This document shows positions 8,767 to 16,033 of a stretch of DNA of 64,000 nucleotides, piece by piece. Numbering within the stretch: the first letter of the stretch is position 1; every line of letters starts with the position of its first letter. Position numbers and translations under genes: made by a program. Origin of the DNA: an uncultured Burkholderiaceae bacterium (GTDB lineage: Bacteria > Pseudomonadota > Gammaproteobacteria > Burkholderiales > Burkholderiaceae_F); assembly GCA_944390675.1 (NCBI GenBank), contig CALXQR010000008.1:1-64000 (forward strand), given 5' to 3'. Under the pieces are notes generated by a model. That model was not told the DNA's origin and did no database searches. It saw only the letters and a program-made list of their open reading frames with translations.

Positions 8767-8878
8767 AGAGTTCCCCCGAGGACAGACCCGTCGGTGCGGG
8801 TTCCTTGGCGAGAGGCTTGAGTCTGAACGGCTCAAGCGGGTCGTGCGAAGCTTCGTCCTTCAGGACGGAGTAGTTCAC
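8690..8878 (+). ncRNA. Probable omega-RNA (reRNA) scaffold of TnpB
   Basis: The 3' end of tnpB and about 110 nt beyond it form consecutive stem-loops: ACCCG/CGGGT, CTTGAG/CTCAAG (with TCTGAACGG in the loop) and the terminal GTCC/GGAC hairpin. The segment ends in TAGTTCAC at 8878. TnpB guide RNAs characteristically span this region, with the guide taken from the flank beginning TTAATTCAATG at 8879. The 5' limit is approximate. Confidence 0.6.
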
Positions 8879-9073
8879 TTAATTCAATGTGTTAGGAGAG
8901 TGAAGCTCGGCCCCTTACTTGATTTATGCGCATTGAATAAATGCATTTTGCGATTTACGCATAAAGTTTGTCTTTGATTCAGATAAAACAAAAAATAACT
9001 ATGGATTTATTTAACTTTTGAGGCAATTGAATATAGCCTCACAAATTATTTCTTTTTGCGGAGCGAACAAACA
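8879..9073 (+). promoter_or_regulatory. Promoter region of the second lyase pair
   Basis: This 195-bp gap holds TTATGCGCA near 8925 and GCATAAAG near 8959. The same two words occur closer together upstream of the M20/dcu genes (about 6012-6031). GCATT-GAATA-AATGC is a small palindrome inside it. The shared words may be a common control site. No gene is seen here. Confidence 0.35.
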
Positions 9074-10531
9074 ATGCGCATAGAGAAAGATTCATTAGGC
9101 GAAATGGCCGTGCCTGATGAGGCTTATTACGGCATTCAAACGACTCGCGTCTCACACAACTATTTAGTATCCGATAGAACCTACAACGACTACCCGGAAA
9201 TGATCGCGGCAGTTGCCGAGGTGAAAAAAGCCTGTGCGATCACCAATGCGCAAATCGGCGCTTTGGATCCTAAAAAATCTGAGGCTATCCAACAAGCATG
9301 TGATGAAATGATCGCTGGACGCTTTGCCGGACAGTTTCCTGTGAACATCTGGCGCAGCCAGGGCACCGGTGTCAACATGAATGTGAACGAAGTGCTCGCA
9401 AACCGCGCCAATGAAATTTTGACCGGCCACAAAGGTTACGATCAGGTGCACCCGAATTCGCACGTAAACATGTGCCAGTCATCAAACGATGTTTTTCCGA
9501 CGGTGGAAGCTATTGTTCTGCATCGGCGCGTGAAGCGTGTGTGCGACGCGCTCAAACACTTGGAAAAAGAAATCGCCAAGAAAGCCCTTGAGTTTGAAAA
9601 CACGATTCGCTTAGGACGCACGGGTCTTCAGGATGCGGTTCCAATGACTTATGGTCAAGTTTTTGGCGGCTGGCAAAGTCAGCTTCGCCGCAATCGTGTG
9701 AGTTTCGAAGAATTCAGAAATACCTTTGAAGAGGGGGTGTTAGGTGCGACGGTGCTGGGGACTGGCATGGGGCAGTTGCCTGGGTATGCCGATCACATCT
9801 ACGAAAACCTTTCCAAAATCATCGGTTTTGAAATGCACCTGGCGCAAATGCCAGGCGACGAGGTGATTGCTGATAGTGCGGTCTTTGACGGCATGCGAAA
9901 TACCGACCATCAGCTTATTTTGATGGAGCATCTTTCCGCTATTACAACTGCCATGGGACGAATCGCCAACGATTTGCTTCTTTATTCCTCCGGGCCTCGA
10001 ACTGGGCTTTGTGAACTCCACCTGCCGGAATTAGACGATGCACTTAAAGGCTATTACGGTACGAGTTCCACCTATGTGCCGGAACTTGTGATTGAGGTCA
10101 TGCAACAGGTAGTGGCCACGGAACAGATGGCGATGTTTGCAGCTAATGAAGGGCAGCTAGACCACGGATCCATTAATTCAGGCGGCATTATTTGTGTGCT
10201 TGATGCGCTCACAATGGTCGAAGATGTGATTGACGTATTTGGTCAAAAGTGCATCGCGGGCATCACGGTAAACGTTGAACGGTGCCGCAAAAACGCCGAA
10301 CTCTCCACCTCGCTTTCTACGATGGTGAGCTCGCTTTATGGTTATCCCACGGGTGTGAAGATTGCCAAATTGGCGATTGCAGAAAACATTTCCTGCAAGG
10401 AAGCGGCGCTTAAAGAGCATCTGCTGCCGGAGGATGCCGCAGAGGAACTCTTTGACGTTAAAAAACTTACCGATCGTCATGCGATGGTTGAGATGTTCCA
10501 TAAGTATGGAAAACTTCGCAAGATTTCTTAA
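9074..10531 (+). CDS. Aspartase/fumarase-superfamily lyase, 'A' partner of pair 2 (serine loop lost)
   Basis: A 485-residue paralogue of the gene at 219-1619, collinear with it over the first 200 residues. Start at 9074 follows GCGGAGCG and gives the same MRIEKDSLGE opening; a TTG six codons upstream is less likely. Intact blocks: RSQGTGVNMNVNEVL (94-108), QSSNDVFP (135-142) and GRTGLQDAVPMTYGQ (181-195). As in the other A gene, Gly follows GRT where His or Gln is usual. The GSSxMPxKxNP loop is replaced by KGYYGTSSTYVPE, which lacks the conserved Lys and Asn. The next gene, starting 27 nt after the stop, keeps that loop. The C-terminal domain ends with a normal KLTDRHAMVEMFHK segment. Confidence 0.82.
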   Translation: MRIEKDSLGEMAVPDEAYYGIQTTRVSHNYLVSDRTYNDYPEMIAAVAEVKKACAITNAQIGALDPKKSEAIQQACDEMIAGRFAGQFPVNIWRSQGTGVNMNVNEVLANRANEILTGHKGYDQVHPNSHVNMCQSSNDVFPTVEAIVLHRRVKRVCDALKHLEKEIAKKALEFENTIRLGRTGLQDAVPMTYGQVFGGWQSQLRRNRVSFEEFRNTFEEGVLGATVLGTGMGQLPGYADHIYENLSKIIGFEMHLAQMPGDEVIADSAVFDGMRNTDHQLILMEHLSAITTAMGRIANDLLLYSSGPRTGLCELHLPELDDALKGYYGTSSTYVPELVIEVMQQVVATEQMAMFAANEGQLDHGSINSGGIICVLDALTMVEDVIDVFGQKCIAGITVNVERCRKNAELSTSLSTMVSSLYGYPTGVKIAKLAIAENISCKEAALKEHLLPEDAAEELFDVKKLTDRHAMVEMFHKYGKLRKIS

Positions 10532-10558
10532 TTGCAGCGTTTATGGAAGGGATTTGAA

Positions 10559-11926
10559 ATGAGTGAAGAATTAGAAATCAAAGAGAGCGCAACAGAAAAG
10601 CTGCAAAAATTGCTTAAAGCAGGCGGTCGCACTTTAAATCACTATCCGCTTTTGCTGGAGTCAGCGCTTATCGTTAAGGAAGCCGCGGCGGTAGCTAACG
10701 GCGAAATCGGTGCGCTTGAGACTCAAAAAGCAAGAGCGATTGAAAGCGCCTGCAAGGCGCTGCGATCCAATTTAAAGAAATTGAATTGCCCGATTAACAT
10801 CGTCAGAAGTCTTGGAGCACCTTTGAATCTTGCGGTCAGTGACTTGATTTGCCAAGAAGCGGCTAAGGCCGGCATCGCTGTGACTTTTGAAGACGTCATG
10901 AAAAATCAGGCAGAAGCCGATGTGACCGCTACGGTCAAAATGCTCACGGTCTCGCGCGCAATTGATCCGCTCTTAATGGAAGGCACTTGGTTTGTGGGCG
11001 TTTTGAGAGAAAAGGCTCGCGAATTCAAGACCATTGTGAAAACTTCTCGCGCCAATCTCAGAGATGGGTTGCCTGTGAGTTTGGGTGATGAATTTGAGGC
11101 TTATGCGGTCGCAATGGAGGATTCTTTAAAGCGCTTGGCGGAAGAAAAGCGTCGTTGGCGAGTATCCGCTTTAGGCTTGGGCGAAGCGGGGACGGGGCTT
11201 GGGAGCTCACGTGCTTTCCAGGAAAAGGCTAATGAAGCGCTTGAAGCTATCAGTGGACTGGTTATCGAGGAGCCTGTCAATGCCATCGCCGCATTGGGCG
11301 GCGCGCACAATCTTGTGCTTGCGCACGCGTACGTTGAAGCAGTCGCATTGGTTTTGTGGCGAACAGCGCATGATTTGGGGCTTATGTGCTCCGGTCCTCG
11401 TGGCGGCATTCGCGAAATTGCCTTCCCAGCGGTGGCGCCAGGCTCATCTATCATGCCAGGCAAAGTCAACCCCACGGTGGCTGAACTTGCGATGCTTGTC
11501 GCCGACAATGTGCTATCCAATCGTTGGGCCTCAACAATGGGGACGCACTCCGGCTGGTTAGGCGCGGCGCCCGCATCAAGTGTTCCTCTGAAGGCCTTCA
11601 TGGATTCAACGGATCTTTTGGCTCGCACACTTCGTATTTTCGGCACCAAGGTGGTTCAAGGCATTACCGCCTACCCAGATCGGTGCCTTGCGCAGGCGCA
11701 ATCGTCTTTGGCGCTCGTACATGCGCTTGATTATTTCGTTGATGCGCTAACCAGAAGCCGGGTTGTCGAAATTGCTCAAGATAAAAAAGAGAGCATTTTA
11801 GAGGCTGCGAAAGCGTTGAAAGTATTACCAGATGAAGTGTTAGAGGACATTTTGGATCCCAAACATTTAATGGATCGGAAGGCGGTTGAGGAAATGCTCA
11901 AACGTCACGCTGATATCCTAAGTTAA
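10559..11926 (+). CDS. Aspartase/fumarase-superfamily lyase, 'B' partner of pair 2 (serine loop kept)
   Basis: A 455-residue superfamily member. Start at 10559 is supported by GGAAGGGA 6 nt upstream. The serine loop is canonical: SGPRGGIREI, then APGSSIMPGKVNP at 292-304. The other blocks are eroded. The SGT region reads RSLGAPLN (83-90), the SSND region reads NQAEADVT (116-123), and the GRTxLQDAVPxTLGQE region reads SRANLRDGLPVSLGDE (163-178). This is the exact complement of its neighbour and repeats independently what is seen at 219-2965. Inferred to form a mixed tetramer with the upstream gene product. Co-transcribed with it and followed by a hairpin. Confidence 0.82.
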   Translation: MSEELEIKESATEKLQKLLKAGGRTLNHYPLLLESALIVKEAAAVANGEIGALETQKARAIESACKALRSNLKKLNCPINIVRSLGAPLNLAVSDLICQEAAKAGIAVTFEDVMKNQAEADVTATVKMLTVSRAIDPLLMEGTWFVGVLREKAREFKTIVKTSRANLRDGLPVSLGDEFEAYAVAMEDSLKRLAEEKRRWRVSALGLGEAGTGLGSSRAFQEKANEALEAISGLVIEEPVNAIAALGGAHNLVLAHAYVEAVALVLWRTAHDLGLMCSGPRGGIREIAFPAVAPGSSIMPGKVNPTVAELAMLVADNVLSNRWASTMGTHSGWLGAAPASSVPLKAFMDSTDLLARTLRIFGTKVVQGITAYPDRCLAQAQSSLALVHALDYFVDALTRSRVVEIAQDKKESILEAAKALKVLPDEVLEDILDPKHLMDRKAVEEMLKRHADILS

Positions 11927-11950
11927 GTGCGTAGCTGTTGATATTGAAAA

Positions 11951-11986
11951 GGAAACTCTCATGGTTGAAAAACGATGGGAGTTTTC
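11951..11986 (+). terminator. Stem-loop after the second lyase pair
   Basis: GGAAACTCTCAT pairs with ATGGGAGTTTTC, including G-T pairs, around a 12-nt loop 25 nt after the stop codon. The T tract that follows is short, so termination is likely but not certain. Confidence 0.55.
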
Positions 11987-12019
11987 TATTGGCTGATGTC
12001 AAAAAATGCAGACATTCGC

Positions 12020-12074
12020 TTTACGTAAAGCAGTTTTACGTAAACTAAGTTTACCTAAAATCGATTTATGTAAG
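12020..12074. repeat. Four palindromic 10-mers (TTTACGTAAA type) at exact 15-bp period
   Basis: Units start at 12020, 12035, 12050 and 12065: TTTACGTAAA, TTTACGTAAA, TTTACCTAAA and TTTATGTAAG, separated by unrelated 5-mers. The first sits in a 14-bp palindrome, GCTTTACGTAAAGC. Fidelity decays from left to right. The spacing is one and a half helical turns, so neighbouring sites face opposite sides of the DNA. This looks like a clustered binding site with no intact gene directly attached; the nearest gene is a GNAT pseudogene. Confidence 0.7.
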
Positions 12075-12142
12075 ATATGAGGGCAAAAAAGTGATCCTAA
12101 ATTAGCACTGAGTTTTAGGGGGAAATAAAAGTTTTTGAATAA

Positions 12143-12603
12143 CTAAAGAATATCTCTCTTAAGTTCCAATATTGGGAAAGGATTGCCTTCACTGTCATAT
12201 TCATTGCGTTTAAAAACTTTAAATCCCATGTGTTAGTAGAATTTCAAAGTCTCGGGATTTTGTTCGTTAACGTCAACAAATTCAACATTCGATTCGACAA
12301 ACGCTCGATTGACTAAAGCTTTGCCAAGTCCTTGATGGAAATAATCAGGATGCAGAAAGAGCATTTCTATCTTTCGATCCTGCACCCCCATAAAACCAAT
12401 AGGTTCAAGATCGTCTTTCACGATCCAGAGTGTTTCGATCTGTTGCAGTGCTCCTTCGGCTTGCGGAGTAAGACGAACGATATCTGCTTCTGTTAAAAAG
12501 TGATGACTGGCACGTACGGAAAGAACCCACACTCGTAGCAGTTTGCAGATGAGTTCAGGGACTCTTTGTTTTTTTTTGCAATAGCCTCAATATGAATTCC
12601 CAC
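12143..12603 (-). pseudogene. Decayed GNAT acetyltransferase (YjaB-like)
   Basis: A GTG start at 12603 has AGGAG 6 nt upstream and begins MGIHIEAIAKK. A run of nine A residues (about 12568-12577) then shifts the frame. The rest continues in another frame as VPELICKLL, WVLSVRASHHFL, GFMGVQDRKIEMLFLHP and GLGKALVNRAF, the acetyl-CoA-binding part, to NEQNPETLKFY. A TAA stop at about 12233 breaks the usual FYxHMGF motif; HMGFKVFKRNEYDSEGNPFP follows in frame to a TAG at 12143. The gene therefore carries one frameshift and one nonsense change. Either could be a sequencing error, but both together suggest recent loss. Confidence 0.75.
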
Positions 12604-12612
12604 AGATTTCTC

Positions 12613-13653
12613 CTAAAAGACTGTCGTCTTTCGGGCGGGAACTTCGCCTGGGAAAGCGGGAACGCGATCCAGTGGCTTTTCCCCTTGAATAAGAAGGTAG
12701 GGCTTGAGCCACGGCGCCCAAGAAAGCATCTGCGGAATCAGACTTTCACGGATAATGCGGCGAATTTCTCGTGCAATCTTTTCCGCCATATCCGAATAGG
12801 CGTCATTTTTGTAAATTAAGAATACTTCTCGGGAAGCCAGAGGATCGGGCATTTGGTAGAGATTGACCTGTCTGCCGTAATTGGGAAATTGGACAAATGA
12901 GGTGACGCGTGTGAGTCCCCAACCCATGCCGGCTGCGACCATGCCCATTAAGAGCACGTTTAAGTCTACTTCAATGCGGCGGATAAAGTTGAGCCCATTT
13001 TCGTTATAAAGGCGTCGCTCCATTCGAGCGCCGGAATTGGCTCGGTCGTAAGAAATCTGTGGAAGACCACAGTATTGAAGCCTCTCCCACGTTAAGGGTT
13101 CGGACATTTTCACATTTTTGGGTGTCACTATGACAGACGGTTCCTGTAAGAGGAAATACCGTTTTAGGTCATTGCGATAACTAAAGGGGTTGGATGAAAC
13201 AATAAAATCCACGCGGTCTTCATCCAAAAGCTCCAAGAGCCGGTTACTCACAGCCGTAAGTGTGAGCGCATTGGAATAGTCATTAATGAGGCCTTGAAGC
13301 AGGGGCTGCGTTAAGCAATCGGCCATGCTTTCAATAATTCCCAGCCGCAGAGGCATGTGCAAGAGGTTGCTGTGCTGCACATCGATTAAAAGGTGCTCAA
13401 GCGTATTTTGGTAGCTCGAGATGGATTGCTGTAGGGCAAGTCCCGCTTGGGTGATCTTAATCGGGCGAGTTTGACGCTCCACAAGCTGAAAGCCTAACGC
13501 TTCTTCCATTTCCATGATTGAGCGCGACACCGAAGACTGCGAGGTGTTGAGCTGTTTTGCTGTTTGCGTGAAGCTATGCGTTTTGCAAAGACTCAAAAAA
13601 CACAGCACACCTGTGGGGAAAAAGGGTTTTAAGAGCGAGAATTTATCGTCCAT
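12613..13653 (-). CDS. LysR-family transcriptional regulator (first copy)
   Basis: A 346-residue LysR regulator. The N-terminal winged helix-turn-helix shows FTQTAKQLNTSQSSVSRSI around residues 28-46, then a substrate-binding domain with GLPQIS and GMGWGLTRV. GGGAG lies 6 nt before the ATG. It is homologous to the LysR gene at 32682-33707; both share the GLPQIS, IEVD/VEVD and GWGL segments and an unusual C-terminal extension. Each sits in a lyase/asparaginase cluster, so both probably control amino-dicarboxylate use. The effector is unknown. The stop lies 9 nt before the start of the GNAT pseudogene. Confidence 0.88.
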   Translation of the reverse strand: MDDKFSLLKPFFPTGVLCFLSLCKTHSFTQTAKQLNTSQSSVSRSIMEMEEALGFQLVERQTRPIKITQAGLALQQSISSYQNTLEHLLIDVQHSNLLHMPLRLGIIESMADCLTQPLLQGLINDYSNALTLTAVSNRLLELLDEDRVDFIVSSNPFSYRNDLKRYFLLQEPSVIVTPKNVKMSEPLTWERLQYCGLPQISYDRANSGARMERRLYNENGLNFIRRIEVDLNVLLMGMVAAGMGWGLTRVTSFVQFPNYGRQVNLYQMPDPLASREVFLIYKNDAYSDMAEKIAREIRRIIRESLIPQMLSWAPWLKPYLLIQGEKPLDRVPAFPGEVPARKTTVF

Positions 13654-13665
13654 GTTGTCTCCCGT

Positions 13666-14268
13666 CTACTTAAAGAAGGTCGCCGCACCCTCAAACATCA
13701 TTTGAGCCGACAGCGATGCAAGCACCAATCCTGTTAGTTTACTTAACATTTGGATCCCTTTCTCGCCAATCACGCGTTCAATAGAAGCCGAAGCGTAAAG
13801 AAGGGCTCCCACGCAGAAAACTGCGAGTGAAATGGCAATCGCGCTGGTCACTATAGAAAAGGCGTCATTGAGGTCGCTGCTCATCACAACAAGAGCACCG
13901 ACAGAGCCAGGGCCCAAGGTCAGGGGAATCGCCATTGGAACAATTGCTAAATCCATTAGAGATGTTTTGACATCCGGTACTGTAGGTTTACCCTGAACCA
14001 AAGAAATCGCTGATAAGAAAAGCAAAGCGCCCGCGCCGATTTTGAAAGCAGGAACAGAAATCCCGAGTAATGAAAAAAGCGAATCGCCGAAGATGAGCAA
14101 AATGAGGCTGATCACCTCAACGCCCACCGTGACTTTAATGGCTAGAAGTTTTTTGACAACTTCATTGGCTTCGGCTGTGAGCGACAAAAAAATCGAGATG
14201 ATGAAAAAGGGTGTCAGCAGAAAAAAGAACTTCACGAAGGTCGAAAAAAACAATGAGAAAGCTTCCAC
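13666..14268 (-). CDS. MarC-family integral membrane protein
   Basis: A 200-residue protein with about six hydrophobic segments, matching MarC/YchE (UPF0056) in length and in the conserved PLTLGPGSV segment (about residues 115-123). The start is GTG with GGAG upstream. The function of MarC proteins is not established; an old multidrug-resistance link was withdrawn. It lies 12 nt upstream of the LysR gene and may be co-transcribed with it. Confidence 0.82.
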   Translation of the reverse strand: MEAFSLFFSTFVKFFFLLTPFFIISIFLSLTAEANEVVKKLLAIKVTVGVEVISLILLIFGDSLFSLLGISVPAFKIGAGALLFLSAISLVQGKPTVPDVKTSLMDLAIVPMAIPLTLGPGSVGALVVMSSDLNDAFSIVTSAIAISLAVFCVGALLYASASIERVIGEKGIQMLSKLTGLVLASLSAQMMFEGAATFFK

Positions 14269-14289
14269 AATCTTTTCTCCGAACAGTTG

Positions 14290-14326
14290 AAAAGGGGACG
14301 AAAGTCCCTAAGGGCCTTTCGTCCCC
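14290..14326 (-). terminator. Terminator of the second argininosuccinate-lyase-like gene
   Basis: GGGGACGAAAG and CTTTCGTCCCC form a perfect 11-bp stem with an 11-nt loop, followed by TTTT on the minus strand. It lies 15 nt after the stop at 14342. Confidence 0.85.
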
Positions 14327-14341
14327 AAGGAGCAAAATCCT

Positions 14342-15841
14342 TTAGGCGATGAAGTCTTCAACAGCCTTTTCCAATTCGGCCTTGGCTTGGTCGATTTGAG
14401 CTAAGCGAACTTTGCGTTCGGCTTCATCTTTTTCAAGCTGAGCTTCAATGACATCGAGCTGACGGGTCACTTCAGCTTCAGCCGTGCCGCCCCAGCAGGT
14501 CTTCGATTGGGCGTTCTTAACCGGGTCAAGAGCAGCCTTCAAGTCGTCTGCTGTGAGTTTCGACGTGAAGTTAAAGAGCTTCTGGCAGAACATGTTGAGT
14601 TCGTCCAACGTGATCTGGTCAGCCATCAAGTGTTTTTCGTTCAGGTAACCGACCACATCAGCCACGATTTCGTGAGCTTCGCGGAAGGAAATCTTGTCGA
14701 TACGCACCAAGTAGTTGGCCAATTCCGTCACCGTGCAGAAGTTGCGGCGAGCGCTTTCAACCATGTGTTCCTTGTGAACTTTCATTTCACGCAAGGAGGC
14801 GTTCAAGAGGTCTGCGTCATGCAGGAACTCCGTCATCGCCGTCCAGAAGTAGCGAACCGATTCCGTGCTGATATCGCGGCAGTGCATGTACGGAACATTC
14901 TTCATGCCGGTGCAAAGCGACACGTAGAAGGCTTCGAGGTGGCCGGACTTGGCGCGGACGTGTTCGAGCGCGATCGGGTTCTTCTTTTGCGGCATGATCG
15001 AAGAGCAGCCGGACACAGAGTCATCCAATTCGATGTAGCCATATTCAGGCGTGGCCCACAGCGTGAGGTCCATGGCGATGCGGCTGAATGTCAAACCGGC
15101 GGTAGCCATGGCGGCAGCCAATTCGAGCGTGAAGTCGCGACCAGCGACGCAGTCCAGGGAGTTTTCCAAGGGTTTATCAAAGCCCAAGAGCTTGGCGGTG
15201 TAGTGACGATCAATATCAAAGGTCGTCGAACCCATGGAACCGCCGCCCAGCGGGCATTGGTTCACGGTGCTCCAAACGTGGCTCATGCGTTCATAGTCGC
15301 GGGCCATGGCGTTTAAGATGGCTGAGCAGTAGTGAGCCAAGGTGATGGGTTCGGAGGGCTGCAAGTGCGTGTAACCCGACATCACGGCGTCCGTGTTTTC
15401 GCGAGCGATCTTCAAGAAGCTGCGGCGCAGGTTATTGAAGTGTTCGCAAAGAGTGAGGAAGTAGCGGCGTGTGTCGTAACGGATTTCCGTTGCAAACATG
15501 TCGTTGCGAGAACGGGCCGTGTGTTGTTGTCCGCCGATTTCAAGGGACGTGCGCTTAATCAGATAGCGTTCGAAGTTGAAGTACAAGTCTTCAACGTCAG
15601 GAATAATTTCAAATTCAGGATGCGCCTGCATGCCGGCGATATCTTGCGTCACCTGCAAAATCTGTTTGGCGACATCCTTGGCGATAATGCCTTGCTTAGC
15701 CAACATAAGGACGTGAGCTTTGTTGATATCAAGCAGAGTTTGATAAGAACGTTCCAAATCAGTCGCAATGGCCGGTCGAATCAGGTAATCCACCAATTCT
15801 TTGGCCGGTGCTTTTTTCATTTTTCCGCGTTGAATCGCCAT
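14342..15841 (-). CDS. Argininosuccinate-lyase-family enzyme (second copy)
   Basis: A 499-residue paralogue of the 3061-4569 product. All active-site blocks are present: GGQQHTARSRND (103-114), GYTHLQPSEP (157-166, His159) and CSSIMPQKKNP (about 280-290). Long stretches match the first copy, such as ARRNFCTVTELANYLVR and LLGFDKP, while the loop region around residues 295-340 differs, hinting at a different amine moiety. AGGAG lies 8 nt before the ATG. It is monocistronic, with its own terminator, and is divergent from nothing. Whether it is the cell's true ArgH cannot be settled from this window. Confidence 0.84.
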   Translation of the reverse strand: MAIQRGKMKKAPAKELVDYLIRPAIATDLERSYQTLLDINKAHVLMLAKQGIIAKDVAKQILQVTQDIAGMQAHPEFEIIPDVEDLYFNFERYLIKRTSLEIGGQQHTARSRNDMFATEIRYDTRRYFLTLCEHFNNLRRSFLKIARENTDAVMSGYTHLQPSEPITLAHYCSAILNAMARDYERMSHVWSTVNQCPLGGGSMGSTTFDIDRHYTAKLLGFDKPLENSLDCVAGRDFTLELAAAMATAGLTFSRIAMDLTLWATPEYGYIELDDSVSGCSSIMPQKKNPIALEHVRAKSGHLEAFYVSLCTGMKNVPYMHCRDISTESVRYFWTAMTEFLHDADLLNASLREMKVHKEHMVESARRNFCTVTELANYLVRIDKISFREAHEIVADVVGYLNEKHLMADQITLDELNMFCQKLFNFTSKLTADDLKAALDPVKNAQSKTCWGGTAEAEVTRQLDVIEAQLEKDEAERKVRLAQIDQAKAELEKAVEDFIA

Positions 15842-15981
15842 TTTTGTCTCCTAAAAAGGTGTCTTACAAATACACAACTCTATTATTGATTTGAAAAAGC
15901 GGAGGGACTACTAAATGCCGTTTAAGACAAAAGGATTATTTGTTTTTGATATGTTGGCGACGTAAAAATGTTTGGTCTCTG

Positions 15982-16010
15982 AAAAAATGCGGCAGTCTAG
16001 AGACTGCCGC
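15982..16010 (-). terminator. Terminator of the first asparaginase gene
   Basis: GCGGCAGTCT and AGACTGCCGC form a perfect 10-bp stem with a very short loop, followed on the minus strand by ATTTTTTC. It lies 24 nt after the asparaginase stop. Confidence 0.85.
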
Positions 16011-16033
16011 CTAAGAGTTAAATGTTAGGGGAA

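Larger units (their letters stand above)
7440..8878 (+). mobile_element. IS200/IS605-type element carrying tnpB only
   Basis: The element holds tnpB without a tnpA transposase. Its right end is recognisable: after the stop codon come stem-loops and a final hairpin GTCC-TTCA-GGAC followed by GGAGTAGTTCAC, a terminal sequence typical of IS605-group elements. The right boundary is set at 8878. The left boundary is uncertain. An inverted repeat TGATACGAT / ATCGTATCA (7513-7521 and 7539-7547) surrounds the tnpB start codon and could belong to the left end. It sits between the M20 gene and the second lyase pair. Confidence 0.6.

Noticed and set aside
12020-12074. Toxin-antitoxin operator with an adjacent toxin gene
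   Set aside because: No open frame near the array resembles a toxin or antitoxin; the neighbouring gene is a GNAT of the metabolic YjaB type and is broken.
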